Position numbers and translations under genes: made by a program. Of a stretch of 64,000 bases of DNA, positions 1 to 12,400 are shown piece by piece. Numbering within the stretch: the first letter of the stretch is position 1; the number at the start of each line of letters is the position of its first letter. This stretch comes from Polytrichum commune (taxonomy: Eukaryota > Streptophyta > Polytrichopsida > Polytrichales > Polytrichaceae). Location of the stretch: contig OX485806.1 in the NCBI GenBank assembly GCA_950295325.1, forward strand, positions 9,238,001-9,302,000, in the 5' to 3' direction. Below the pieces are notes generated by a model. That model was not told where the DNA came from. It worked only from the letters and a program-made list of their open reading frames with translations, and did not search any database.

Positions 1-285
1 AGTGGTTTTGCTTACCTTAGTGTATGTGGTTTTGTGTTGTGTGGGTGGCGGTGGCAATATTATTGCGCGTGGAGTATCCTTGCGTTGTGGAGGTAGCCAT
101 TGGTAGTAGCTTGAAGGATGCTTTGTGTAGGTTGGTTTGGAGGGGTGATCATTTAGTGGGTGGGTTGGCATTGGTGGGTGACAATATTGTGGGCATCTTG
201 GTGTGATAGAGAGTAGGCATCTTAGTGGGTATATTTTGGGTGTTGTCATTGGTGAGTGATAGCTTGGTGGGTAGATTGTGGGGTG
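1..285. repeat. G/T-rich degenerate short repeats, left flank of the MULE
   Basis: The stretch is rich in variants of ttggtgggt and ggtgagtgat spaced about 30-60 bp apart, which looks like a decayed minisatellite. The short open frame at 24-206 is G/T-rich and low in complexity, and I do not support it as a gene. Confidence 0.35.
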
Positions 286-295
286 TAGCATTGAT
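286..295. repeat. Target site duplication, left copy (MULE)
   Basis: TAGCATTGAT at this position recurs exactly at 22,056-22,065 in the same orientation. It lies just outside the matched inverted ends of the large element. MULEs typically make 9-11 bp target duplications, so a 10-bp perfect copy fits. GG follows both copies, so the duplication could be counted as 12 bp. Confidence 0.75.
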
Positions 296-339
296 GGGAA
301 ACTTAGTAGTGTGAGCGTAGAGCGGAGAGCGGAGAGCGG
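296..339 (+). repeat. Left terminal inverted repeat of the MULE
   Basis: The outer 44 bp pair with 22,011-22,055 on the opposite strand. The strongest match is GTGAGCGTAGA plus a GGAGAGCGGAGAGCGG run. The outermost 15 bp are diverged but keep the GG start. Weaker similarity continues to about 397. Confidence 0.7.
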
Positions 340-831
340 TGATTGGAGAGCGAAAAATTTAGATTTTATTGGGTAATTTTAGGAGAAGCCGTGCCTATTT
401 CCGTGGATTTAGGGGTAGTTTGAATTCAATTTGTTGGAAAGGCACCCCATTCCCGTGGACATAAGAAACCTGAATTGTTCGAGAAACCAACGGATCCTAT
501 AGGTGTGGAAGATTCCATTTGTTCTCAAACATCCTAGAGTCTAGGTTTGAAATGTTTCATATTAAATTAGGGTTGATGTCACCACTTGAAATCAAACATA
601 AACATATGATGAACAATGTAAGTGTACATAAATGATTTCCACAAAGTGATAAATTGCGCCAAGTAGGTTGGGTAATATTTCCAAGTACGATTAGATTTCA
701 ATAATTATCATACACAAAATATTTGATTGGCCGAGAAAATGTTCATGAAGATAGGTGCCAAACTCAAGACTTACAAAAATGTGTATTCAGTTCAAGTAGC
801 TATATACAACCATCCTCTACTTTATTTCCAT

Positions 832-1332
832 CTACAGCCTATCGGCCGGGCATGTCCAATATGGGTAAAATGATTCAAAGATCATGCCATATAACTCCTC
901 CGCACACCAACAACTCTCCAATTCATCCCTTAGTTTAGCCAATGAACGCAATGATAAATCCCCCAAGTCCGACATAAGAATCCTCCGCGAAATTTTTGAG
1001 CTGACGTGGCGGCTACGAGAGAACCACATCATGTTCATTTGAAATTGTGTGATGAGGTTATGTTCGCGTGGCAAACACACCCTTAAGTCTACATTGGGAC
1101 CCATGGCGTATTCATATTGAGCCAAACGAAGAGCATTGTACTCCACACTTTTATCCACAACATTTTTCCATGATTTGCAACATAGCCTCAAATCGTGGAT
1201 TAGCGACAAACGACGTTGGGTGTCCAATACCGTCTCCCGGCCCGTATCCACATTTGCGGCACCCACCAATAAGTTGGGAACTAAGACTGACAATTGTACA
1301 TATAGGTCCAGATGTAGTACGAGTGGCTCCAT
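832..1332 (-). pseudogene. F-box-like protein fragment (possible captured host gene)
   Basis: The open frame, read leftward from an ATG at 1,332, gives about 166 residues. A central stretch, SLIHDLRLCCKSWKNVV followed by a Tyr/Asn/Ala/Leu/Arg-rich helix, has the look of the second half of an F-box (the L-R-L-V-C-K-x-W pattern). The last third is charged and helical. A pyrimidine tract and AG (ttcatcag at about 1,362 on the minus strand) sit just upstream, so this may be a terminal exon whose upstream part is lost in the 48-bp repeat array. The family assignment is inference from a short motif. It could equally be an unknown MULE-borne gene. Confidence 0.3.
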
Positions 1333-1419
1333 GACGTGCAATTAGAGCGATCTTCCACAACCTGATGAACAAATGATGAGGTACACAAATGAACTCAAAA
1401 ATCAAGTAAATTTTGGCCA

Positions 1420-1807
1420 AGAACTTAACCTCAACCCAAAGACTCAAGAATGCTTAAAATTCACAAGAGCCTTAAACTCACACACAAGAGCATACAATTT
1501 GAAATTTTTGGCCAAGGCCTCAACCCCATATACAAGAGCTAACAATCACAAACTTTTGGCCAATGCCTTAACCTCACACACAAGAGCCACTAATCTGATA
1601 TGTTTGGCCAAGGCTTTAACCTCATATACAAGAGCCCACAATCTGAAATATTTGGCCAAGGCCTTAACATCACATTCAAAAGCCTACAATCTGAAATTGT
1701 TGGCCAAGGCCTTAACCTCACACATAAGAGCCAACAATCTGAAATTTTTGGCCAAGGTCTCAAGACCATATACAAGAGCTAACAATCTGAAATTTTTGGG
1801 CAAGGGC
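1420..1807 (+). repeat. 48-bp minisatellite, left block
   Basis: About eight units of 48 bp, each containing TTGGCCAA, CCTCACACACAAGAGCC and AATCTGAAAT. Because 48 is divisible by three, the array stays open and translates as a 16-residue repeat with an ALTSHTRA / NNLKFLAK consensus. The same array resumes after the solo LTR at 2,766. I see no start, splice or codon evidence that it is expressed. Confidence 0.85.
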
Positions 1808-2760
1808 TGTCGCAACCCTTGCTAGGTCCCTTAACAATCTTGCCAATTTTCGTTTCTAGCAAAGGTTACGAGCGCTAACCCTTCGCATTCCGCCATGCTA
1901 ATGGATAGCTCCTCTTACCCCGGACCAATAATTCATAAGAGGGAACCAACCCTCCTACTTTGCTTTCGGGACTCACCCCTTAATCGGTAACCCATTTCCC
2001 CAATGTGGACTTCCATCCATGGAAGTCCAATCCTATGTTGATCATCGCATTGCCGGAGCAACACTACAACAACCCGAAGCATACTAGGCAACTATGGCCT
2101 CACAATAGGCCAAAGCCCATGGAGGCCTTGCCGTTCGGCCTCGGGTGGGTGAGGCCACACCACCTCACCCATATAAGCCTCTAGGACTCTACGCGGGGCC
2201 CCTACCCCACCGTCAACCAACCTCTTGTCTCTCCACCAAGAGTTGGGGCCAAGTGGACATTTTCCTTTAGCCGCTGGGCCTAGAAGCCCCCACAGCTTCA
2301 GACCATCATAACTTCCTTGTATGATGTCTGATGCTAACACTTGACCACTCCATCTTCATCTACGCTTCACGTAGATGCCGATGGACTCCTCACTTGCCCC
2401 ATTCGGGCAAGTCTTGAGGAAGTTATGCCTGTTTGAACCTTGGCAGTCCCGGGAATCACTCCCAGGCACTGCTGTACCAGGGCGCTGTCCCGGGACAGCG
2501 CCCCACTCAAATGGCCATAACTCCTAGCTCACACCTCCGATTGAGGTGTTCTTGAGCATTCTAGAATCACCACGCCATGAGCTACGCATAGCTCATGGCC
2601 TTACCCTTGTGCCTCCTAGTCTCCGTGGGTGGGAGGCGTTCACCCACACTAGGATCACTTGGGCCCTCTCACCAACGGCGCCACAAGTCCCGGGTGTCAC
2701 TCCGGGGTCCCCCTTGTGCCCACGGTGTTTCGGGCACTCCTCATGGAGAGGTGCGCGACA
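1808..2760. mobile_element. Solo LTR inserted in the 48-bp array
   Basis: The 953-bp insert begins TGTCGC and ends GCGACA, a perfect 6-bp inverted terminus of the TG...CA type. It is flanked by a 5-bp duplication, AGGGC, at 1,803-1,807 and 2,761-2,765. This is the signature of an LTR retrotransposon copy reduced to one LTR by recombination. It interrupts a unit of the minisatellite, so it is younger than that array. It contains a 24-bp perfect palindrome at 2,480-2,503, centred on CCCGGG. No retroviral-type coding sequence is present. Strand is not determined. Confidence 0.8.
2480..2503. repeat. 24-bp perfect palindrome inside the solo LTR
   Basis: The arm GGGCGCTGTCCC is followed immediately by its exact reverse complement. 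It could be a regulatory dyad of the LTR promoter or a chance structure. Confidence 0.7.
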
Positions 2761-2765
2761 AGGGC

Positions 2766-4195
2766 TTAACCCCACACACAAGAGCCACTAATCTGATATG
2801 TTTGGCCAAGGCCTTAACCTCATATACAAGAGCCTACAATCACAAATTTTTGGCCAAGCCCTTAACCTCGTATAGAAGAGGATACAATCACAAATTTTTG
2901 GCCAAGGCCTTAACCTCACATACAAGAGGCTACAATAACAAGTTTTTGGCCAAGGCCTCAACCCCATATACAAGAGCTAACAATCACAAACTTTTGGCCA
3001 ATGCCTTAACCTCACACACAAGAGCCACTAATCTGATATGTTTGGCCAAGGCTTTAACCTCATATACAAGAGCCCACAATCTGAAATATTTGGCCAAGGC
3101 CTTAACATCACATTCAAAAGCCTACAATCTGAAATTGTTGGCCAAGGCCTTAACCTCACACACAAGAGCCAACAATCTGAAATTTTTGGCCAAGGCCTCA
3201 ACACCATATACAAGAGCTAACAATCTGAAATTTTTGGGCAAGGGCTTAACCTCACACACAAGAGCCCCTAATCTGATATGTTTGGCCAAGGCCTTAACCT
3301 CACATACAAGAGGCTACAATAACAAATTTTTGGCCAAGGCCTCAACCCCATCTACAAGAGCTAACAATCACAAACTTTTGGCCAATGCCTTAACCTCACA
3401 CAGAAGAGCCACTAATCTGATATGTTTAGCCAAGGCTTTAACCTCATATACAAGAGCCCACAATCTGAAATATTTGGCCAAGGCCTTAACATCACATTCA
3501 AAAGCCTACAATCTGAAATTGTTGGCCAAGGCCTTAACCTCACACACAAGAGCCCTCAATCTGAAATATTTGGCCAAGGCCTTAACATCACATTCAAAAG
3601 CCTACAATCTGAAATTGTTGGCCAAGGCCTTAACCTCACACACAAGAGCCAACAATCTGAAATTTTTGGCCAAGGCCTCAACACCATATACAAGAGCTAA
3701 CAATCTGAAATTTTTGGGCAAGGGCTTAACCTCACACACAAGAACCACTAATCTGATATGTTTGGAGAAGGCCTTAACATCACATACAAGAGCAACTAAT
3801 CTGATATGTTTGGCCAAGGACTTAACCTCACAAAGAAGAGCCTACAATCTAAAAATTTTGGCCAAGGCCTTAACCTCATATACAAACCATAGAATCTGAA
3901 AGTTGTGGCCAAGGCCTTAACCTCACATACAAGAGCATAGAATATGAAATTTTTGGGCAACGGCTTAACCTCACACGCAAGAGCCAACAATCTGAAATTT
4001 TTGGCCAAGGCCTCAACACCATATACAAGATCTAACAATCTGAAATCTTTGGGCAAGGGCTTAACCTCACACACAAGAGCCACTAATCTGATATGTTAGG
4101 CCAAGGACTTAACCTCACAAACAAGAGCCTACAATCTGAAATTTTTGGCCAAGGGCTTAACCTCAAAAACAAGAGCATAGAATCTGAAATTTTTG
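2766..4195 (+). repeat. 48-bp minisatellite, right block (about 30 units)
   Basis: This continues the same 48-bp repeat. An eight-unit higher-order block of 384 bp can be recognised: the segment starting at 3,011 recurs at 3,395, and a related segment lies at 1,571. The reading frame is open from 2,595 to 3,899 on the plus strand and in long stretches on the minus strand, as expected for any 3n-period repeat lacking stops. Later units (3,900-4,195) are more diverged and frame-shifted. Confidence 0.85.
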
Positions 4196-4199
4196 GGCC

Positions 4200-4610
4200 A
4201 TTAAAAGTGAGAGCATCCAAAAATCCTAACCAAATCAACACCTGAATCCAACTCAAGAATAAGGACTACACATCTAGGGCAATCGGAAGTGAGAGCATTC
4301 ACCTGAAACAAGGTTGACAATCTCGTAGAAACAGAGTTGAGAGTCCGAGCACTCAATAGGTTGGAGTAGCACAATGCTTGGGCTTGAAAGTATTACATGC
4401 CGAAATAGGAGAGCACGTGCTTGGAGTGGCACAATGTGAAAAGGGTGCACGGGGATGTGACCATAATTGGAAGGAGATATGCATTCAATGCATTACATTA
4501 ATGGGATGAATCTGAACTTAACTAGGGGATCTTAACTAATATTGCACATAATGACAGAGGATGTAATATATAACATTATGGCTATAATGCCACATGCAAA
4601 AATCTGGGAT
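4200..4610. other. Unique spacer between the two repeat arrays
   Basis: No gene, RNA or repeat is recognisable. It includes a short local echo of 'ggcacaatg' and 'gagcac' words at 4,360-4,440. Confidence 0.4.
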
Positions 4611-4617
4611 GAACCCC

Positions 4618-6715
4618 ATGCCCGGGGACCCTCTCGGAACCGAGAGGGTTCCCAAATAGTCGAACCCCTTGACAAATATGAACCCCAAAAAGAAACCCCC
4701 AACCACTGGATCAAACCCCCAACCACTGGACCACTGGATGAAACCCCCAACCACTGGAACCTCTCGAAACCGAGAGGGTCCACAAGTAGTCCAACCACTC
4801 AAGTTGACAAAATCTAATTACCTACCTAATCCACATACATTCATGTAAAAATGAATACTATCAGTACTATCCCCACCTTGACCCTCTCGGTTCCGAGAGG
4901 GTCTCACTGTCAAGGATACACAAACGTTTTCAACCTAAGTACCTACGTAATGCACATACATGCACATACAGAAGGCACATAATAGTTGTGAAAATCTGGT
5001 CCTTACTATCACAACCTACACCCGAGAGGGTATCACTCTCATGCATATACAAAAATTTCAAACGTAAGTACCCACCTAGACCACATACATTCACATCCAC
5101 AAGGCACATCATAGTTGTAAAAATCTGGTCCATACTATCCCAACATTGACCCTCTCGGTTCCGAGGGGGTGGGCCTCTTATGAATACACAAACATTAACA
5201 ACCTAAGTACCTACCTAGTCCACATACATACACATAGACAAGCCAAGTCATAGTTGTCAAAATCTGGTCCATACTATCCCCAACTTGACCCTCTCGGTTC
5301 CGAGAGGGTCTCACTAACATGCACCCAAAATCAATTTCATTATTACTAACTAGATGGACCACATACATACACATAGACAAGCCAAATCATAGTTGTCAAA
5401 ATCTGGTCCATACTAACCCCAAATTCACCCTCTCGGTTCCGAGAGGGTCTCACTCTCATGCACACACAAAAGTTTTGAACATGAATAACTAGTTGGTCCA
5501 AATACATTCACATAAACAAGCCAAATCATAGTTGTCGAAATGTGGTCCACACTATCCCAACCTCGACCCTCTCGGTTCCGAGAGGGTCTCCCTCTCATGC
5601 ACTCGCAAACATTTTCAACATGAATTACTAGTTGGTCCACATACATTCACATACAAAAGCCACATCATAGTTTTCAAAATCTGGTCCATACTAAACCCAT
5701 CCTAGACACTGTCGGTTCCGAGAGGGTCTCATCCTAGTGCACAAACAAAACTTTTCAACATGAACTAATAATTGGTCCACAAACAAACATATACACAAGG
5801 CAAATCATAGTTGACAAAATCTGGTCCATACTGTCCCCAACTTGACCCCATACGGTTCCGAGAGGGTCTCACTCTCATGCACCCAAAATCAATTTCATTA
5901 TGACTAACTAGATGGACCACATACATACACATAGACAAGCCAAATCATAATTGTCAAATTCTGGTCCATACTAACCCCAAATTCACCCTCTCGGTTCTGA
6001 GAGGGTCTAACACTCATGCACACACAAAAGTTTTGAACATGAATAACTAGTTGGTCCAAATACATTCACATACACAAGCCACATCAGAGTTGTCGAAATC
6101 TAGTCCACACTATCCCAACCTCGACCCTCTCGGTTCCGAGAGGGTCTCCCTCTCACGAACCCACAAACAATTTCAACATGAATTACTAGTTGGTCCACAT
6201 ACATTCACAAACAAAAGCCACATCATAGTTTTCAAAATTTGGTCCATAGTAAACCCATCCTAGACCCTCTCGGTTCCGAGAGAGTCTCATCCTAGTGCAC
6301 ACACAAAAATTCTCAACATGAATTACTAAGTTGTCCACAAAGAAACATATACACAAGCCACATCATAGTTGTCAAAATCTGGTCCACACTATCCCCACCT
6401 TGACCCTCTCGGTTCCGAGAGGGTCTCACTCTCTTGCAAACACAAAACTTTTGAAGATGAATAACTAGTTGGTCCAAATACATTCACATACACAAGCAAA
6501 ATCATAGTTGTCAAAATCTGGTCCTTAATATCCCCACCTTGACCCTCTGGGTTCCGAGAGGGTCTCCCTTTCATGCACCCGCGAACAATTTCAACATGAA
6601 TAACTAGCTGGTCCACATACAGTCACATACTGAAGCCACATCATAGTTGTGAAAATCTGGTCCATACTAAAACCATCCTAGACCCTCTCGGTTCCGAGAG
6701 GGTCGGCCACTTATG
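4618..6715. repeat. Palindrome array A (139-bp units, about 15 copies)
   Basis: Each unit carries the dyad GACCCTCTCGG, TT, CCGAGAGGGTC (11-bp arms, 2-bp centre) plus about 115 bp of A/C-rich DNA with conserved words such as tggtccacataca, gccacatcatagttgt and caaaatctggtccatact. The dyads at 5,287, 5,426, 5,565, 5,705 and 5,844 are 139-140 bp apart. Some dyads are decayed (5,705 and 5,844), and the first two (about 4,622 and 4,757) are in an atypical context with AA centres. The array lies immediately 3' of the methyltransferase-fold gene. Confidence 0.9.
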
Positions 6716-6883
6716 GACATAAGATAAGTAATTGAAAGAGAGATTGAAAGGTAAAAAACACATAAGATGATGGAGTTAAATGGGGTTTTAAAAAGGGCAA
6801 TGGAAATTCAACAAGGGAATTTGTAAGTAACTCAAACATAAAGAAAACATAGAGAATAGGGGTTCCAAACGCACCAGGTGTAG
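6716..6883. other. 3' flank of the methyltransferase-fold gene
   Basis: A/G-rich unique sequence between array A and the stop codon at 6,884. No feature is supported apart from a likely 3' untranslated region. Confidence 0.3.
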
Positions 6884-9292
6884 TCAACAACTAGGACTAT
6901 CATGTCTATCACTAACCTCGCCCTGGTCGGCTTCTATGTCTAGGAAATCAAATATTACTTTGTTGAGAGGGCGAATGCGACGAGGAGGTGGGGAAGGTGC
7001 TTCTGCCAAAAGATTGGCAAGGTCAGCGGCATACGAAGGGAGCTGGAAGGTTGTCGAAGGGGTTGCAAACATGTCCGCATTAAGGACACGAATGGGACTT
7101 TCATTTTGAACTCTGCACAGTCAGAACGGAAAACCAAAACAAATTAGTATAAGCCAAAAAATCCGATAGAAGAAGATACAAATACAAGCAAGTAAGAAGA
7201 CAAGAACGAACTTACGCACACAGCAAATCGAAATTGCGCTTGGCCATCTTCCGGGGAGGAGGAGCAAAAACGGATCCTCGTTGTGGGGCAGCATGCTGAG
7301 AAGTGTGTTCTTGCTCAGTTTCACGCATAGGAAGGAGGATGGACTTAAAGATGTCGAGATCGGACTCAAGCGCCATAATATGGCGTTGAATGGAACGACA
7401 TGCAATCACGGAACCTCCTATAAAAACAAAATGGCATAAGATGAGCATAAGGGAATGAATGAGAAATGAAGTAAAGAAAAAAAACAAGGAAATGAAACAA
7501 TGAAAAGAAAAACCGACCAAGGCCACATTGCCAATTCATAATAATGTCGTCCTTATCCGTGAGGGCGGAGAAAATGATGGAGAAGAACTCCGGGCGCTTC
7601 TCACGAGCACCTCTCCAAGGGACACCGTCTTCCCTCATCGACTGGTTTTTGGCATCCGCAAAACTGTTGAGCCAACCATCTCTCTTCAAATTGTAACCCA
7701 TGTCTTCGAAGTCCGAAGTCCGGACATTCCAAACCGAATCATTGCGTACGAGAACCTTGATGAAGAACTTGCGAGTCTGTAAGAAATGAAAATGGTAGTA
7801 TTAGGAAAACAAAATGGAAGAGCAAAAAAGAGAAAACTAGAAATAGATGAGGCAAGAAAGACATACCAAATCAGCTGGATTAGTAGGCGATTGGAGGTCG
7901 AGGTCATTCATCCCAAACCAGTCTTCGGCAACGTAGAAATCCTCTGTGTGTGCCCAGTTATGTATGGATCTAGAGACGTCAGGATCGGCGGCGTGTGCAA
8001 AGACAAGGACGCCGTCATCATGGAGGTTTGCGTTAGCAAATGCAAATAGAACCTCAAAGTAAGAGGAAGAACGCTTGTTCCATTGAGGAACATCGGACGA
8101 AGATGACGAGATGTCAGGAACACATAGGTTCTCCGGCACATCTGCGAAGAGAAGATCAAGCCCTGTGTGCACCTTAGGTTTGGTATTAGGACGAATACGA
8201 CCCGCTCCCACCTGGAAATAAAAAAGCCAAAAAAAAATATAAGAAACCAATTGGTGAAATAGAATGAATGAACGAGAAAACAACAGAATGTCGCACAAAC
8301 CTTAGTAAGAAATTCCTGGATGCGACGGTAAGCCGGGGGGGCAACCTTGGACCGCATGAGTTCCTCTATGAGCTCCCCCATATCGACATTCTCAAGCAAA
8401 GAGAGAGAAGACGACTTCTCCGAAGAAGTTGCGGAGGTATCCGGAGCGACGACTTTCCTTTTGCGTGGCACGGAGGGAATGGTGACACCGCTATGGGAAG
8501 GAGCAGGAACATGGTCTCGAGAAGGGACAGAAGGAGTGGCCGTTGGACTTCCGACAACTGTGGTAGCGGGAGTGCGCTGAACAGAGGCCTTGGTGAAAGA
8601 ACGGGTGGAAACTTGACTAGAAGCTACCCTCTTACCCTTGCCTTTGGCCTTCACCGGTGCTACCTCTTTGTCAATGGCGGCAGGAGTAAGATTCTCATCT
8701 TCATCTGGCTCTTCCTCCAATTCAATGACCTCAGGGGCAGCGGAAACAAGGCTCATGTAGAGGGGTTCTTCAACTTCTGGAACAAATCCACGAGAACAAT
8801 CCAGGTACCAACCACCAGCGACCAAATGGACGTGTGGAAATTTTGCAAGTTGCATGGGCGTGTACACAAAAAGGTTGGAGTTGTCATCGACCCACTCGTG
8901 AAGGAAAGACGGCAATGACGAAGCTGGAAGAGCATTCTTAACGACAAGCTCACGGTGAATGTACCTACGAAGTGAAGAAAATTAGAACAAAAGAATGTAG
9001 TGAAAAGAAACGAAGATATGAAGCACGAAAGAAAAAGAAAAAATGATTACCAGTAAGCAACGCGCTTGATAGCAATTGGTCCTTCCTCGAACTCCATGAG
9101 ATTGAGCCCTTTGGTGAACTTGAAGTCACCTTTGTCATCAAAATATACTCGAAATGCCTTGTCCCACAAAATGAGCCTCCAATGCTCGACAAAATGAGCA
9201 GGTGGGAAAAGGTCCTCCATAGAAACCCAGTTAATGTCGATGGAGCATTCATTTTCAAATGAGGCAATCTCACCCTCAACACCTTTCTCCAA
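6884..9292 (-). CDS. Amino-methyltransferase-fold protein with degraded catalytic motif (MULE accessory gene)
   Basis: Six exons join in phase: 9,292-9,051, 8,964-8,301, 8,211-7,867, 7,776-7,518, 7,417-7,216 and 7,112-6,884, separated by short T-rich GT-AG introns (about 85-105 bp). They encode 646 residues. After a Ser/Thr/Pro-rich, acidic-then-basic linker comes a fold resembling beta-class DNA amino-methyltransferases (motif IV before motif I). LDLLFADVPENLC stands where such enzymes have D-L-I-x-x-D-P-P-Y-N-L, then a helix and strand (DDGVLVFAH). After an intervening stretch comes IIMNWQCGLGGS, then IACRSIQRHIMALESD, matching the AdoMet-binding motif I (G-x-G, and an acidic residue ending the next strand). 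The catalytic D-P-P-Y is D-V-P-E, so activity is doubtful. Exon 1 is not at 9,292, because a splice acceptor precedes it. See 16,619-16,960 for the candidate. Family assignment is inference from motifs. Confidence 0.6.
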
Positions 9293-9419
9293 CTAAGATA
9301 ACAGAAAAACAAAGTAAGTCCAAGATGGAAAGCCGACACTAAAAATCTCAACTTTAGTACCATCCTAGTCCACATACAATGACATACAAAAGCCACATCA
9401 AGGTTGTCAAAATCTGGTC

Positions 9420-12400
9420 CATACTAAAACCATCCTAGACCCTCTCGGTTCCGAGAGGGTCTCATCCTAGTGCACACACAAAACTTCTCAACATGAATAA
9501 CTAGTTGTTTCAAAAACAGGTCCATACTAAAACAATCCTAGACCCTCTCGGTTCCGAGAGGGTTCGTTGCTAGTGCAGAAACAAGAAATTTCAAAATGAA
9601 TAACTGGCTTGTCCACATACATTCACATATACAAGCCACATCATAGTTATTAAAATCTGGTCCATACTATTCCCAACTTGATCCTCTCGGTTCCGAGAGG
9701 GTCTCATTCTAATGCAATCACAATCCATTTAAACATGAATTACTAGTTTGTCCACATACATTCACATACAAAAGCCACATCAAGGCTGTCAAAATCTGGT
9801 CCATAACAAAACCATCATAGACCCTCTGGGTTCCGAGAGGGTCTCATCCTAGTGCACAGCCAAAAAATTTCAAAATGAATAACTAGCCGGTCCACATACA
9901 GTCACATACTCAATCCACATCATAGTTGTCAAAATCTGGTCCATACTAAAACCATTGTAGACCCTCTCGGTTCCGAGAGGGTCTCATCCTAGCGAACACA
10001 CAAAACTTCTGAACATGAATTACTAATTGGTCCACAAACATTCATATACACAAGCCACCTCATAGTTGTCAAAATCTGGTCCTTACTATCCCCACCGAGA
10101 GGGTCTCATCCTAGTGAACACACAAAACTTCTGAACATGAATTACTAATTGGTCCACAAACATTCATATACACAAGCCACCTCATAGTTGTCAAAATCTG
10201 GTCCTTACTATCCCCACCGAGAGGGTCTCATCCTAGTGAACACACAAAACTTCTGAACATGAATTACTAATTGGTCCACAAACATTCATATACACAAGCC
10301 ACCTCATAGTTGTCAAAATCTGGTCCTTACTATCCCCACCTTGGCCCTCTCGGCTCCGAGAGGGTCTCACTCTCATGCACACACAAACAATTTCAACATG
10401 AATAACTAGCTGGTACACAAACACTCACATACTGAAGCCACATCATAGTTGTCAAAATCTGGTCTTTAATATCCCCAAGTTGACACTCTCGGTTCCGAGA
10501 GGGTCTCCCTCTCATGCACCCGCAAACAATTTCAACATGAATTACTACTTGCTCCACATACATTCAAATACAAAAGCCATCCTAGACCCTCTCGGTTCCG
10601 AGAGGGTCTCATCCTAGTGCACGCACAAAACTTCTCAACATGAATTACTAATTGGACCACAAACATTCATATACACAAGCCACATCAGATGTTGTCAAAA
10701 TCTGGTCCATACTAAAACCATACTAGACCCTCTCGGTTCCGAGAGGGTCTCAACCTAGTGCACACACAAAACTTCTCAACATGAATAACTAGCTGTTTCA
10801 AAATCAGGTCCATACTAAAACAATCCTAGACCCTCTCGGTTCCGAGAGGGTTCGTTGCTAATGCACAAACAAGAAATTACAAAATGAATAACTGGCTTGT
10901 CCACATACACTCACATATACAAGCCACATCCTAGATTTTAAAATCTGGTCCATACTATCCCCAACTTGACCCTCTCGGTTCCGAGAGGGTCTCACTCTAA
11001 TGCACCCACAAGCAATTTCAACATGAATTACTAGTTGGTCCACATACATTCACATACAAAAGCCACATAAAGGTTGTCAAAATCTGGTCCATAACAAAAC
11101 CATCCTAGACCCTCTCGGTTCCGAGAGGGTCTCACTCTCATGCACACACACGAAGTTTGAACCTAAGTTGCTACCTTGTCCATATACATTCATATACACA
11201 AGTCACATCAGAGTTGTCAAAATCTGGTCCACACTATCCCCACCTTGACCCTCTCGGTTCCGAGAGGGTCTCCCTCTCATGCACACGAAAACAATTTCAA
11301 CATGAATTACTAGTTGGTCCACATACATTCACATACAAAAGCCACATCATATTTTTCAAAATCTGGTTGATACTAAACCCATCCTAGACCCTCTCGGTTC
11401 CGAGACGGTCCCACTGTCATGCACACACACTCAATATCATGATGATTGCCTAGATGGTCAACAAACATTCATAGACACAAGCCACATCAGAGTTGTCAAA
11501 ATCTGGTCCACACTATCCCAACCTTGACCCTCTCGGTTCCGAGAGGGTATCACTCTCGTGCACCCACAAATTAGTTTCAACCTAAGTACCTACATAGTCC
11601 ACATACATTCACATACACAAGCCACATCATAGTTTCCAATATCGCCATCCTTGACCCTCTCGGAACCGAGAGGGTCTCACCTCAGTGCATTCACAAAACT
11701 GTTCACCCAAAGTCCTACCTAGTCCACATACATAATTCCCACCATATGGTACACAAATCCAGCACGTAGACCCTCTTGGTTCCGAGATGGTCTCAATATT
11801 GTGCGTACACAATAAATTTCACCATAAATACCTGCCTTTTACATATACATACCCCATTATTGTCAAAATCTGGTACAAAACACCTCAAGGTATACCCTCT
11901 CGGTTCCGAGAGGGTATCATTCTAGTGAACACACTACAAATTTCAACCTATGTACCTACCTAGACCACATACTATCACATACACAATGCACATCATACTT
12001 GTTAAAATCTGGTCCAAATTGTCACAACCTAGACCCTCTCGGTTCCGAGAGGGTCTAGCTCTTATGCACCCACAAGAATTTTGAACCAAAGTCCACACAC
12101 CTTGTCCACACACTTTCACATACCTTGACCCTCTCGGTTCCCCACCTTGACCCTCTCGGTTCCGAGAGGGTCTCATCCTAGTGCAAACACAAAACTTCTC
12201 AACATGAATAACTAGCTTGTCCACATACAATCACATACTCAAGCCACATCATAGTTGTGAAAATCTGGTCCTTAATATCCCCACCTTGACCCTCTCGGTT
12301 CCGAGAGGGTCTCCCTCTCATGCACCCACAAAACTTTTGAACCTAAGTTTCTACCTTGTCCACACACATTCACATACACGAGCCAAATCACAGTTTTCGA

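Noticed and set aside
2595-3899. A 434-codon open frame through the 48-bp repeats as a real protein gene
   Set aside because: Openness follows from the 3n repeat period and holds on both strands. The first part runs through the solo LTR. No start context, splice site or domain supports it.
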